From: Clostridia bacterium
Lineage (GTDB): Bacteria > Bacillota > Clostridia > Lutisporales > Lutisporaceae
Direction: 5' to 3'
Length of the DNA stretch: 37,856 nucleotides
Assembly (NCBI GenBank): GCA_029256325.1
Contig: JAQSYD010000034.1
Span: 1-37,856 of the forward strand
This document shows positions 7,260 through 15,651 of the stretch, piece by piece (positions within the stretch are counted from its first letter, which is position 1; each line of letters opens with the position of its first letter). The notes under the pieces are model-generated. The model searched no databases, was not told the origin of the DNA, and saw only the letters and a program-made list of their open reading frames with translations. The position numbers and the translations under genes are program-made.

Positions 7260-9056
7260 ATGATGAGAAAAGTTTATAGATCATTGGCAATGCTGCTTGC
7301 AATAATAATGATATTTGCACTTGTTGGATGCCAATCAGCAGTTCCAACAAGCAGTTCAAGTTTATTTAAAGCCGGTACATATACAGGTGAAGCTGAGGGT
7401 ATTCACGGAATGCTTCAAGTAGAAGTTACTGTAGATGAAAATAAAATAACAGAAGTTAAAGTTGTAAAGCATGATGAAACACCGGGCGTAAGTGATACAG
7501 CAATTACAAACGTACCAGCAGATATAATGAAATATCAGACACTGGCTGTTGACACAGTAGCTGGGGCATCAGTAACAAGCAAGGCTATAATTGAAGCTGT
7601 CACAAAAGCGCTGGAAAAAGCCGGTGCTAACATAGCTAATTTGCAGAAAAAGCCTGAAGTTAGTGCAACAACTGGACAGACCATAGAAAAGCAAGCGGAT
7701 GTTGTAATCATAGGCGGTGGCGGTGCAGGGCTTGCAGCAGCAATTTCTGCACATGAAAATGGAGCAAAGGTAATTGTTATAGAGAAAATGCCGAGAGTGG
7801 GTGGAAATACGATAATTTCAGGATCTGCTTTCAACGCTGTTGACCCTGTAAGACAAGAAAAACAAGGGATAGAAGATGCGGTAGAAAAGCATTACACACA
7901 AACCTATGAAGGCGGCGATAAGCTGGGAAATCCTGAACTAATAAAGACTTTAACAGATAATGCATATCCTGCAATCCAGTGGTTGGAGAGCATGGGCATG
8001 GAGTTTAAGGACGAAGTATTTACGGTACTAGGTGGTCTATGGCCAAGAGCGCATAAGCCGGTTAAGCCATTGGGTACAGGATACATCGAAACATATATGA
8101 GCTATATTGAAGCAAATAAGGCTGATATTGAGATTATGGTAGATACAAAAGCTACAGAAATCATTATGGAAAATGGTAAGGCAGTAGGTGTAAAAGCAGA
8201 AGGCAAAGAGGGCAATGTTATACTTAAGGCGAACAAAGGTGTAGTTGTTGCTGCCGGTGGCTTTGGTGCAAATATAGAAATGAGAGAAAAGTATAACAGC
8301 ATATGGCCTTCACTTCAGAATGTGAAGACAACAAATCACGTTGGGGCTACTGGTGACGGTATGGTTATGGCAGAAAAAATCGGGGCTAATCTAATCGGTA
8401 TGGATAAGATACAGTTGCTGCCTATGGGAGATCCTGAAACAGGCAGTCTTAGTGGTAATATCGAGCAAGGTGTAGAAAACCGTATATTCGTAAACAAAGA
8501 CGGCGACCGTTTTGTTGACGAAGGTGCACGTAGAGACGTTATGACAAAGGCATTATTTGAACAAACGGATGCAACGATGTGGGTAATTGTTGATAAGCAT
8601 TCATACCCAACAGGAGATACAAAAAATAACTTTAATGAGACAATAGATCAGTTGGTAGAGCAAGGCAGAGCATATAAGGCCGATACAATAGAAGATCTTG
8701 CAAAGCAAATCGGTGTTAGCCCGGAAAACTTGAAAAAAGCAGTAGATGAATTTAATAAGGCTGTTGAAAAGGGTGGCAAGGATGCGCTGGGCAGAACTTT
8801 ATTCAAGGATAAGCTGGATTCTGCTCCATACTATGCAGGTGCTCGTGTACCGACGGTACACCACACAATGGGTGGAATTGCAATTAACACCAGCGCACAG
8901 GTACTGGACAAAGATGGAAAAATCATACCAGGATTATACGCAGCAGGAGAAGTTACTGGAGGAATTCATGGCAGCAACCGCTTAGGCGGAAATGCTTTGG
9001 CTGATATAAACGTATTTGGTAGAATTGCCGGAGAAAGTGCTGCAGCAGGAAAATAA
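7260..9056 (+). CDS. Lipoprotein FMN-FAD fumarate-reductase-type flavoprotein
   Basis: A 598-residue exported lipoprotein. The signal peptide ends in the lipobox LVGC, with the lipidated cysteine at residue 24. An FMN_bind domain (~40-125) carries D-T-V-A-G-A-S-V-T, with Thr as expected FMN acceptor, and the FAD_binding_2 domain fills residues ~140-598. The presumed active-site residues are kept: H265 in RAHKP, R424/R425 in ARRD, H534/H535 in HHTMGG and R574 in SNRLGG. It is the close paralogue of the protein at 4378, roughly three-quarters identical by eye in the FAD part. It lacks the LysM domain and is held by a lipid anchor instead. The start is ATG 7260 or the adjacent ATG 7263. It probably passes electrons to an external fumarate-like acceptor; the electron donor is not encoded here. 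Confidence 0.9.
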   Translation: MMRKVYRSLAMLLAIIMIFALVGCQSAVPTSSSSLFKAGTYTGEAEGIHGMLQVEVTVDENKITEVKVVKHDETPGVSDTAITNVPADIMKYQTLAVDTVAGASVTSKAIIEAVTKALEKAGANIANLQKKPEVSATTGQTIEKQADVVIIGGGGAGLAAAISAHENGAKVIVIEKMPRVGGNTIISGSAFNAVDPVRQEKQGIEDAVEKHYTQTYEGGDKLGNPELIKTLTDNAYPAIQWLESMGMEFKDEVFTVLGGLWPRAHKPVKPLGTGYIETYMSYIEANKADIEIMVDTKATEIIMENGKAVGVKAEGKEGNVILKANKGVVVAAGGFGANIEMREKYNSIWPSLQNVKTTNHVGATGDGMVMAEKIGANLIGMDKIQLLPMGDPETGSLSGNIEQGVENRIFVNKDGDRFVDEGARRDVMTKALFEQTDATMWVIVDKHSYPTGDTKNNFNETIDQLVEQGRAYKADTIEDLAKQIGVSPENLKKAVDEFNKAVEKGGKDALGRTLFKDKLDSAPYYAGARVPTVHHTMGGIAINTSAQVLDKDGKIIPGLYAAGEVTGGIHGSNRLGGNALADINVFGRIAGESAAAGK

Positions 9057-9094
9057 GACAATTGAATAGATAAAATTTAGCTTACTTGTGAGTC

Positions 9095-9134
9095 AGCGCT
9101 GCATCCCCCATAGATAGATGCAGCGCTTTATTTT
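9095..9134 (+). terminator. Terminator after the lipoprotein flavoprotein
   Basis: An 11-bp G+C-rich stem, AGCGCTGCATC (9095-9105) with GATGCAGCGCT (9117-9127), and a T-rich tail. Confidence 0.9.
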
Positions 9135-9198
9135 TATTAACCATCCTTTATGCATCTGCATATTATGTAATAGTTTCATTTAAAGGAGAGGTTGAAAA

Positions 9199-10509
9199 AT
9201 GAATCCCTATAATAAGATTTATTCACCAATGCAATTTTATGGGCAGCCCTATGCATGTCCTATGAATCCGGGATATATTTGTCCCTTTTATCAACCAATG
9301 GAAGAAGATGATTTTGAGGATCTTTATAATGAAGAGGATGAAAAATATCTCGAGGGTGACGATATGATGCGTCAAAGGCCACAAGATATCAACAGAATTA
9401 TGGCACGTATTAACCAACAGTTTAACAATTTCTATACTGAACTTCAAAGATATGGAGTTCAAAGGGTTGTAACACGCAATATTTTCAGAAATATAGTGAC
9501 TTATGTGTTAAGAAATGAAGATAATTATGCTGGAAACATTACTCAAAAAACAAATGCACTATTCAATGCTTATAGTCGTGATAATGCAAGAATATTTACT
9601 ATTCTAAGAGGATATGGTGTACCAACCAATCGTATTAATCAAATCATCAGAGCGATTATTCGTTTCACCTTGGAAAATATTGAAGAAGCACCAACTATAG
9701 GCTGGAGCCAATGGGAGGACCTAGGTGGTATATTAACCTCCGGTCCTGCAGTAGCATCCTGGCAGACGAATCGTTTGGATGTATTTGGACGAGGACAGAA
9801 TAACGCGCTTTGGCACAAGTGGTGGGATGGCAGCCGCTGGAGTGAGTGGGAGGACTTAGGCGGAGTATTGACATCTTCTCCTGATGCTGTATCTTGGGGA
9901 CCAAATAGAATTGATGTGTTTGGAAGAGGACAAAACAATGCATTATGGCATAAATGGTGGAACGGTTCAAGCTGGAGCCAATGGGAAGATTTAGGTGGGG
10001 TATTGACCTCAGACCCTGCAGTGGCATCCTGGCAGGCGAATCGTTTGGATGTATTTGGACGAGGACAGAATAACGCACTTTGGCATAAATGGTGGAATGG
10101 AATCCGATGGAGTGAATGGGAAGATTTGGGTGGAGTACTGACCTCGGCACCCGCAGCTGTATCTTGGGGACCAAATAGAATTGATGTATTTGGGCGAGGA
10201 CAGAATAATAGTCTATGGCACAAATGGTGGAATGGAATCCGATGGAGTCAATGGGAAGACTTAGGCGGTGGTGCAATAAGTTCAGCACCTGCAGCTGCAT
10301 CAACGGCTCCTAACCGCTTGGAGGTTTTTGCACGTGGTGGAAATAACCAGCTGTTATTTAGGACCTGGAACGGAAGCAGGTGGAGTGGATGGCAGTCCCT
10401 AGCAGGGGTATTGACCTCGGAGCCTGCGGCAGTATCATGGGGTGGCAATAGACTTGATGTTTTTGCTAGAGGACAGAATAATCATCTATGGCATATCTGG
10501 CGACCATAA
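9199..10509 (+). CDS. Propeller-like repeat protein (DUF346/PLL-lectin type) with helical N-terminus
   Basis: A 436-residue protein. Residues 1-50 are rich in Pro, Tyr, Met and Cys and then acidic; residues ~55-160 are helical. Six repeats of 45 residues then follow, starting at 169, 214, 259, 304, 349 and 395. The repeat consensus is W-S-x-W-E-D-L-G-G-V-L-T-S, then N-R-x-D-V-F-G-R-G-Q-N-N-x-L-W-H-K-W-W. This matches the DUF346 repeat seen in sugar-binding PLL-type beta-propellers, whose Trp residues line the ligand sites. No signal peptide is visible, so a cytoplasmic or spore-surface location is possible. The P/Y/M-rich start resembles clostridial coat proteins, but this is only a resemblance. 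An AAAGGAGAGG site precedes the ATG. Six repeats is one fewer than a seven-bladed propeller. Confidence 0.75.
   Translation: MNPYNKIYSPMQFYGQPYACPMNPGYICPFYQPMEEDDFEDLYNEEDEKYLEGDDMMRQRPQDINRIMARINQQFNNFYTELQRYGVQRVVTRNIFRNIVTYVLRNEDNYAGNITQKTNALFNAYSRDNARIFTILRGYGVPTNRINQIIRAIIRFTLENIEEAPTIGWSQWEDLGGILTSGPAVASWQTNRLDVFGRGQNNALWHKWWDGSRWSEWEDLGGVLTSSPDAVSWGPNRIDVFGRGQNNALWHKWWNGSSWSQWEDLGGVLTSDPAVASWQANRLDVFGRGQNNALWHKWWNGIRWSEWEDLGGVLTSAPAAVSWGPNRIDVFGRGQNNSLWHKWWNGIRWSQWEDLGGGAISSAPAAASTAPNRLEVFARGGNNQLLFRTWNGSRWSGWQSLAGVLTSEPAAVSWGGNRLDVFARGQNNHLWHIWRP
9703..10380 (+). repeat. 135-bp tandem repeats in the propeller gene
   Basis: Repeat units begin at 9703, 9838, 9973, 10108 and 10243, each 135 bp except the last, which is 138 bp. 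A sixth unit at 10381 runs to the gene end. Units 1 and 3 are nearly identical to each other, as are 2 and 4, so a 270-bp two-unit block was duplicated recently. Confidence 0.9.
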
Positions 10510-10535
10510 AGCGCATTATTAATAGTTATCTGAAG

Positions 10536-10554
10536 CTTTGCATCAAAGTTTTTT
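10536..10554 (+). terminator. Weak terminator after the propeller gene
   Basis: A short stem, CTTTG (10536-10540) with CAAAG (10544-10548), followed by six T. The stronger hairpin at 10651 may be the real end of the transcript. Confidence 0.5.
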
Positions 10555-10650
10555 AAGAAATGCAAAACCCAATTCCCCCGGAGTTTCCCATTAGATATGA
10601 ATGGTCAGCTAAATATTTGATTTAGTATATATTCCCTCTTGTAGAACAAA

Positions 10651-10680
10651 AGCCGCTGATTAGCGGCTTTTATTTTTTTC
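10651..10680. terminator. Bidirectional terminator overlapping the queG-like stop codon
   Basis: AGCCGCT (10651-10657) pairs with AGCGGCT (10662-10668). A T-rich tail follows on the plus strand. The right arm encodes the last codons and stop of the minus-strand iron-sulfur gene. Confidence 0.75.
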
Positions 10681-11562
10681 TATTGATTCAAAGTTTCGTA
10701 TAAGCATGTTTTTTCCACGCCAGCTAAAGGCTCTATTCTTATAGCGTCTTAAAAACTCTTTGTTGGAGATTTCCTGCAACTCTTTATATTCAATATTGCT
10801 TTTAATGTTCTCGCTAAACTCACTTATTGGAGTATGCTTGACATCTGCATTGTGTGGGCATACATCTTGGCAAATATCACAGCCATAAACCAGAGGGCTT
10901 TTACCCAAAATCTCTAGTTCCAGCTCTGTTAATTCACTTTTTTTCTGTGTAATAAAAGAACGGCACCGTAAGGGGTTGATATCAAAATCACCAAGTATAG
11001 CACAGCCGGGGCAGCTGCGAATACATGCTCCGCATTGAATACAGGTTCTGTCCTGCGGTTTGTCAGGTGCAAAGGCATAATTGTTTATGATATATCCAAT
11101 AAATACATAGGAACCATATTTGTCCGTAATGATATGAGCATTCACGCCAAAGTAGCCCAAGCCAGCCAAGCTAGCTAAATATCTATCCACCAAGGGACCG
11201 TTGTCTACAAATGCCTTATATTCAAATCCTGGAATTCTTTGTTTTAAGAAAGCACCTATCTGCTCCAGTTTAGCTTTTGCTATTACATGATAATCTAAGG
11301 AAAAGCTTGATTTTGAAAGATTAGCATTTTCATTGCTTCCGACAAAATAAGGAAATAAGCAAACAATTACAGATTGGGCATTCTCTAAGGTAAGCTTTGC
11401 ATCAATTCTGCGGTTGAAATCTTTCTCTTCAAAACCTGTAATATGGTTTTGGCTTACTCTCTTTTTCCACCTTTCAGCCAGCTCATGATAAGGTCCGGCT
11501 GGGGCAATACCAACATATTCTATATTTAAGGATAAACAATAATCGTTTAATTCTTTTTTCAC
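10660..11562 (-). CDS. QueG-like 4Fe-4S double-cluster protein (epoxyqueuosine reductase family)
   Basis: A 300-residue cytoplasmic protein. The N-terminal domain (~1-165) holds the family motif V-D-N-G-P-L-V-D-R-x-L-A-x-x-A-G-L-G, with the Asp that acts as proton donor in QueG. A double ferredoxin region follows: CIQCGACIRSCPGC near residues 175-190 and CDICQDVCPHN near 228-238. In true QueG this reduces epoxyqueuosine to queuosine in tRNA, using cobalamin and two 4Fe-4S clusters. QueG is usually about 380 residues with a C-terminal HEAT-like tRNA-binding part, which is missing here. This may therefore be a short paralogue with another role. The start is GTG, 8 bases after GGAG. It is a single gene with a terminator overlapping its stop. 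Confidence 0.75.
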   Translation of the reverse strand: MKKELNDYCLSLNIEYVGIAPAGPYHELAERWKKRVSQNHITGFEEKDFNRRIDAKLTLENAQSVIVCLFPYFVGSNENANLSKSSFSLDYHVIAKAKLEQIGAFLKQRIPGFEYKAFVDNGPLVDRYLASLAGLGYFGVNAHIITDKYGSYVFIGYIINNYAFAPDKPQDRTCIQCGACIRSCPGCAILGDFDINPLRCRSFITQKKSELTELELEILGKSPLVYGCDICQDVCPHNADVKHTPISEFSENIKSNIEYKELQEISNKEFLRRYKNRAFSWRGKNMLIRNFESIEKNKSR

Positions 11563-11946
11563 TTGTTTTACTCCTTATAGGGATTGCTTTTTAAATATTA
11601 TACCATTATTGCATTGTTTTAAATATAAACCCTTTGATAAAGATGGTTATAAATAATTATTTAAATGCACATAGTAATCTTACAAAAGTGAAAGATAAAA
11701 ATTCATTTTGAAAGAGAAATCAATTTGAAGATTTCTCTTTTTTTGGTAAAATTGATATGGAAGAAGATAATAAGACAACAATATTTGCAATTAATGTCAA
11801 TTATAAAAAACTTTTGGGATTTTGAAGTAATTCATCAATATATTGCGTATATACTTATGAAATCAATTATGGCATTATAGGATAGAAGCAATTTCTGTAG
11901 AATAAAATCAAATCTTTCATATAATTATTAATATAATCATTGCATT
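11563..11946. other. Gene-poor intergenic region with an orphan terminator
   Basis: 384 bases between the divergent queG-like and dedA-like genes. A strong plus-strand terminator sits at 11711-11745 with no gene before it. No tRNA, recognised riboswitch or supported ORF is seen. The AT-rich remainder at 11745-11985 should hold the dedA promoter, but no clear boxes are visible. Confidence 0.6.
11711..11745 (+). terminator. Orphan intrinsic terminator
   Basis: AAAGAGAAATC (11711-11721) pairs with GATTTCTCTTT (11730-11740), 11 bp perfect, 8-base loop, then a T run to 11744. It may end a short RNA or act as a leader attenuator for the gene at 11986. Confidence 0.8.
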
Positions 11947-11985
11947 ATGATTATGAATCAGTTCAAATCAAAAGGAGTGATCTAT

Positions 11986-12648
11986 TTGACGTTTATAAAT
12001 TATGCTGTGGATTTAATTGCAAAAATTAATACATTGATTGAACACGCTGTAAGCAGCGGCGGCAGTTTAGCATATATAATCATGTTCCTTATTCTTTTTG
12101 TCGGAGCAGCTTTTGTATTTACAGCACCGATGCTTCCAAGCGTCTCACTAATATTTTTGGTAGCTTCGCTTTCTGTTGCAGGATTGTTAAACCCTTTTAT
12201 ATCCTTTATAGTTTTAATTGCAGCCATTGCATTAGGAGATTTAACCTCCTATTATATCGGAAAGATTATTAGACATAGGGTAATAAATAATAAGAAAATA
12301 CCATTTTTGAAGGATGCATATATAAACCGTACAATTTTACTATATGAAAAGGCTGATTTTTTATCTATCGTTTTTGCCAGATTTACACCGGTTATCGGCT
12401 CTTTTGCGCAGTTTGTTGCAGGTACAATCAATCATAATATAGGTACCTTCTGTAAAAGAAATATCATAGGCGGGGTAATATGGCTGTTAGTTAATTTTGC
12501 CGGTGGGTATCTGGTAGCATCCATTCCGGGAATTAAGAGTAATTTTACATTGATTTTTATGCTAGTACCTTTTGCTTCATTACTTGTGAGCGGTGGTTAC
12601 TATATAGCAAGAAGTATTGGTATTGCAGGTTTAATAAAAAGAGCATAA
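11986..12648 (+). CDS. DedA/VTT-family membrane protein
   Basis: A 220-residue integral membrane protein with the SNARE-associated (VTT/DedA) domain. Visible marks are an N-terminal re-entrant helix region, the segment I-A-L-G-D-L-T-S-Y-Y-I-G-K, then F-A-R-F-T-P-V-I-G-S-F-A-Q-F-V-A-G. These are followed by N-I-I-G-G-V-I-W and a final GGYL helix. DedA proteins move lipid carriers such as undecaprenyl phosphate or phospholipids across the membrane and support proton-motive-force balance. The usual second Arg of the R-x-x-P-x-x-R motif is replaced by Gly-Ser here. The start is TTG at 11986, because AAAGGAG at 11970-11976 is properly spaced from it; the upstream ATG codons at 11947 and 11953 lack a site. 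It stands alone. Confidence 0.8.
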   Translation: MTFINYAVDLIAKINTLIEHAVSSGGSLAYIIMFLILFVGAAFVFTAPMLPSVSLIFLVASLSVAGLLNPFISFIVLIAAIALGDLTSYYIGKIIRHRVINNKKIPFLKDAYINRTILLYEKADFLSIVFARFTPVIGSFAQFVAGTINHNIGTFCKRNIIGGVIWLLVNFAGGYLVASIPGIKSNFTLIFMLVPFASLLVSGGYYIARSIGIAGLIKRA

Positions 12649-12664
12649 ATGCTTGAATATCTTG

Positions 12665-12706
12665 AATAAATAAAAGGCTGTGAGAAATCATGGTCTTTTA
12701 TTTATT
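12665..12706. terminator. Terminator-like inverted repeat after the dedA-like gene
   Basis: AATAAATAAAAG (12665-12676) pairs with CTTTTATTTATT (12695-12706) around an 18-base loop. It is AT-rich, so the strength is uncertain. Confidence 0.6.
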
Positions 12707-12727
12707 GAATCATCGTATATCTGGTAG

Positions 12728-12756
12728 TTGACAGGACATAAAGTAAAGTTTACAAT
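12728..12756 (+). promoter_or_regulatory. Promoter of the lipoprotein gene at 12865
   Basis: TTGACA (12728-12733), a 17-base spacer and TACAAT (12751-12756). Two direct repeats AAGTTTACA (12746-12754 and 12767-12775), 21 bp apart, overlap and follow the -10 box. They could be regulator half-sites. Confidence 0.7.
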
Positions 12757-12864
12757 TTTGAAACATAAGTTTACATTATTGAGAACTTTATATTGAAAAA
12801 ATACGTCATAATGATAACAAGAACATATTAAAAAATATTTTATGAAATACAGGAGGATTTATCA

Positions 12865-13818
12865 ATGACATTTTTTAAACTTATAAATAAGAAATTCGTA
12901 AAGCTTGGGTTAATATCTGCTTTATCTGCATTTTTAATAGCAGGTTCATTAACAGGCTGCACTGCAAGCACGAAGCCAGACATTGATCCGGCTCCGTCCG
13001 TACAGGAACCACAAGTCAATGATGCAGCAATCATGGAGGATTACAAAAAGCTGATAGAAAATAGTGCGCAGCCTAAAGAAGTATTTGAGTTTTTAGATGA
13101 AAATGCTAAGGTGTTAACGAAGGAAAATGTTGCGTTGATTATGAATGATCTAGAAAAGCTTCAAAAGGAATATCTTCCTAAGTTAGAAGAGAAGTACTTT
13201 GAAAGCACAGAGCTGCAGAAAGAGCTTATCGATCTATATATAGCAAAAAAAGATATTAATTATATCAATGATACCAGCAATATTGAAACAGAAGCTTTGA
13301 AAAGCTTAATTGATGAAACAAGAAGAAGCGGTTACAAGGTTGAAACAGCCGAAGGGATGTTTTTCCCAATAGTAGACTATAGTGCTTATAAGTCTTATGC
13401 GCAATACATTTCTGATGATTTAAAGGCTTATATTGAAATCATGGCGTTAGAATCAGATGATGTACCTGCAAAGGATGCAGCCCTTGTAATCGGCTGGGAT
13501 GAAGTAATTGATAGAGCTACAAAGCAAGAGGCGTTCATTAAAAAGTATGCAGATTCAAGCAAGCTGCCTGAAGTAAAGCAGCTTTATAATAAATATCTAA
13601 CCTTTACTTTCCTTGGACTAAATAATACGCCTTTGTTTAGCTATGATGGAAATGTAATGGCAGAAGATGCAAAAGCAGTTTACACAAAGCTTGATTTCAG
13701 TGCAAATGACAGTGAATATATGCAATCCTTGAAGGGCTTTATGGAGCTTTTGAAAAACAGCAACTACAAATTGACTCCGGAAATCGATAAATATAGAAAG
13801 GCTATTATAGGCAATTAA
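12865..13818 (+). CDS. Lipoprotein of unknown function
   Basis: A 317-residue protein with a signal peptide of ~31 residues and the lipobox L-T-G-C, so it is anchored to the outer face of the membrane. A Pro-rich spacer follows, then an almost wholly helical, highly charged region (~50-317). No enzymatic motif is recognised. The phrases SLIDETRRSGYKVETAEGMFFPIVDYS and ALESDDVPAKDAAL-type segments resemble a family of clostridial and bacillar extracellular helical lipoproteins, but no name can be given safely. ATG 12865 follows AGGAGG at 12851-12856. It has its own strong promoter and terminator, so it is a single-gene unit. It might be a wall-associated or solute-binding accessory protein; this is not supported beyond its location. 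Confidence 0.8.
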   Translation: MTFFKLINKKFVKLGLISALSAFLIAGSLTGCTASTKPDIDPAPSVQEPQVNDAAIMEDYKKLIENSAQPKEVFEFLDENAKVLTKENVALIMNDLEKLQKEYLPKLEEKYFESTELQKELIDLYIAKKDINYINDTSNIETEALKSLIDETRRSGYKVETAEGMFFPIVDYSAYKSYAQYISDDLKAYIEIMALESDDVPAKDAALVIGWDEVIDRATKQEAFIKKYADSSKLPEVKQLYNKYLTFTFLGLNNTPLFSYDGNVMAEDAKAVYTKLDFSANDSEYMQSLKGFMELLKNSNYKLTPEIDKYRKAIIGN

Positions 13819-13835
13819 TTTAAGAAATAAATGTA

Positions 13836-13870
13836 GAAAATGATCACCCTTTGTGGTGGTCATTTTTTTG
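13836..13870 (+). terminator. Terminator after the lipoprotein gene
   Basis: AAAATGATCACC pairs with GGTGGTCATTTT (one G-T pair) around CTTTGT, followed by a T run. Confidence 0.88.
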
Positions 13871-13974
13871 TTGTACAATTAAGACAAGTATAATATTTCT
13901 CATAAATGGACTTCAGAATATGTGAAGCCATAAAAGAGTATATTATAACAGAAATTCATTAGTGAGGTGTGGAC

Positions 13975-15651
13975 ATGAAGTATAATGTTTTAATAGGTGG
14001 TGCTGCAGGACTGGGCATAGATACGATCAGTATTTTGGTTGAAAAAATATTGAAGCGAAAGGGTTTTTTCATCTACTCCAACAAGGATTATATGTCAAGA
14101 GTCCGAGGCGGTCACAATTTTATTCAAGTTAGATTTGGGACTGAACCTATCTACTCTCATTGGCCGGAGTTGGATGTGATCATTGCTTTGGACAAGGAGA
14201 CTGTTGAATTTCATGCAGAAAGACTCTGTGCAGCAGGGGTGATTATTTGTGATGAATCCCTGAAAATCGAGTATAGCAGAACAGTTAAGGCGCCTCTGGC
14301 TCAAATGGCAGCCGAAGTAAAAAATCCAAGGGCCTTAGGATCTGCCGCTGCAGGTGCTTTACTTAAAATATTTGGACAAAATCTAGAGTTGGTGAAAGAG
14401 GTTTTTATTGAAAAGTTTGAAAGGGAAACTGCAGAATCCAACTATCATGCATTTCAATTAGGCTATGAATATGCTCCCAAGTACTTTGAAATATCAGCCG
14501 CCAACAAGGATAGTCATATACTGATAAATGGCAATGCAGCTATTGCGATGGGTGCATTGGCAGGAGGGGTCAGCTTTTATGCTTCCTATCCTATGACACC
14601 TGCTACCAGTATAATGACCCAGCTTTCTATGAGACAGGATGACACAGGTATCGTAGTGGAACAGGTGGAGGATGAGATATCTGCCATTAATATGGCACTG
14701 GGTGCTTCTTATGCGGGTGTTAGAGCAATGACAGGCACTTCGGGCGGTGGTTTTGCACTTATGGTTGAAGCCTTGAGCCTTCAAGGTGCAATGGAGCTGC
14801 CTTTGGTTGTCGTAAATTCGCAGCGTCCGGGACCTTCCACCGGAATAGCCACTCGCACAGAACAAAGTGATCTGGACTTTGTACTGACAGCGGGACATGG
14901 AGAGTTTCCAAGGATGGTACTGGCAGTCAGAAACCCGGAGGATGCTTTTTATCAGACAGCAAGAGCCTTGAATATAGCGGATCAATATCAGGTATTGGTT
15001 ATTATACTTACAGATCAGTATTTGGCAGATGCTGCCCAGACCATTGAGCCTTTTGACTATAGCAGGATAAGTATAGACAGATATTTTGCTGAAGCAAAGG
15101 ACATTCAAGGGGAAAGATATAAAAGATACATGCCCACAGAAAGTGGAGTTTCTCCCAGAATCATACCCGGGAAAATTGCTGGTGCTGTGGTGTTGTCTGA
15201 CAGCCATGAGCATAATGAATATGGTCATATATCGGAGTCAGCAGAAATACGTACTGCTATGATGAATAAAAGAATGAAAAAGCTGGAGCTATTGGCACAG
15301 GAAATACAAGAGCCAGAGTACTTTGGCGTAGAAAAGCCTGATATGCTGCTTCTAGGATGGGGTTCTATGCAGGGACCCATGAGAGAAGCGGTAGAGCTAC
15401 TCATGCAAGAGGGAAAACCTGTAGGAGCCTTAGTGTTTGGAGATTTGTATCCGCTTCCTACCAAGCTTTTGAAGAAATATGCCGGCACAGCCAAAAAGCT
15501 TATCAATATAGAACAAAACTTTACCGGACAGCTGGCTAAACTTATTAGACAGGAAACAGGAATATTTATGAATGACAGTATATTGAATTATAATGGAAGA
15601 CAACTTGATTCTTATACCATTTGTTCAAGATTAAAAAAGGAGGTGCTGTAA
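13975..15651 (+). CDS. 2-oxoacid:acceptor oxidoreductase, fused gamma-alpha subunit
   Basis: 558 residues. The N-terminal gamma domain (~1-185) begins G-G-A-A-G-L-G and contains S-R-V-R-G-G-H-N, typical of this family. The alpha/pyrimidine-binding domain follows (~190-390, with G-N-A-A-I-A-M-G-A and S-Y-P-M-T-P-A-T). A C-terminal domain II (~445-540) contains G-W-G-S. Together with the next gene it forms an alpha2beta2-type enzyme that oxidises a 2-oxoacid with CoA and reduces ferredoxin. The substrate may be 2-oxoglutarate, pyruvate or a branched 2-oxoacid and cannot be fixed here. The ATG at 13975 fits the GAGGTG site at 13964-13969 better than the GTG at 13969. The beta gene starts at the very next base after the stop. 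Confidence 0.88.
   Translation: MKYNVLIGGAAGLGIDTISILVEKILKRKGFFIYSNKDYMSRVRGGHNFIQVRFGTEPIYSHWPELDVIIALDKETVEFHAERLCAAGVIICDESLKIEYSRTVKAPLAQMAAEVKNPRALGSAAAGALLKIFGQNLELVKEVFIEKFERETAESNYHAFQLGYEYAPKYFEISAANKDSHILINGNAAIAMGALAGGVSFYASYPMTPATSIMTQLSMRQDDTGIVVEQVEDEISAINMALGASYAGVRAMTGTSGGGFALMVEALSLQGAMELPLVVVNSQRPGPSTGIATRTEQSDLDFVLTAGHGEFPRMVLAVRNPEDAFYQTARALNIADQYQVLVIILTDQYLADAAQTIEPFDYSRISIDRYFAEAKDIQGERYKRYMPTESGVSPRIIPGKIAGAVVLSDSHEHNEYGHISESAEIRTAMMNKRMKKLELLAQEIQEPEYFGVEKPDMLLLGWGSMQGPMREAVELLMQEGKPVGALVFGDLYPLPTKLLKKYAGTAKKLINIEQNFTGQLAKLIRQETGIFMNDSILNYNGRQLDSYTICSRLKKEVL

Noticed and set aside
9639-10303. Two long antisense open frames (about 194 and 202 codons) over the propeller repeats
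   Set aside because: They arise from the repetitive Trp/Gly-rich coding repeats on the plus strand, are His/Ser/Pro-rich or low-complexity, and have no ribosome binding site.
11757-11825. A 22-codon frame between the queG-like and dedA-like genes
   Set aside because: No ribosome binding site before the ATG and no sign of conservation; treated as chance.
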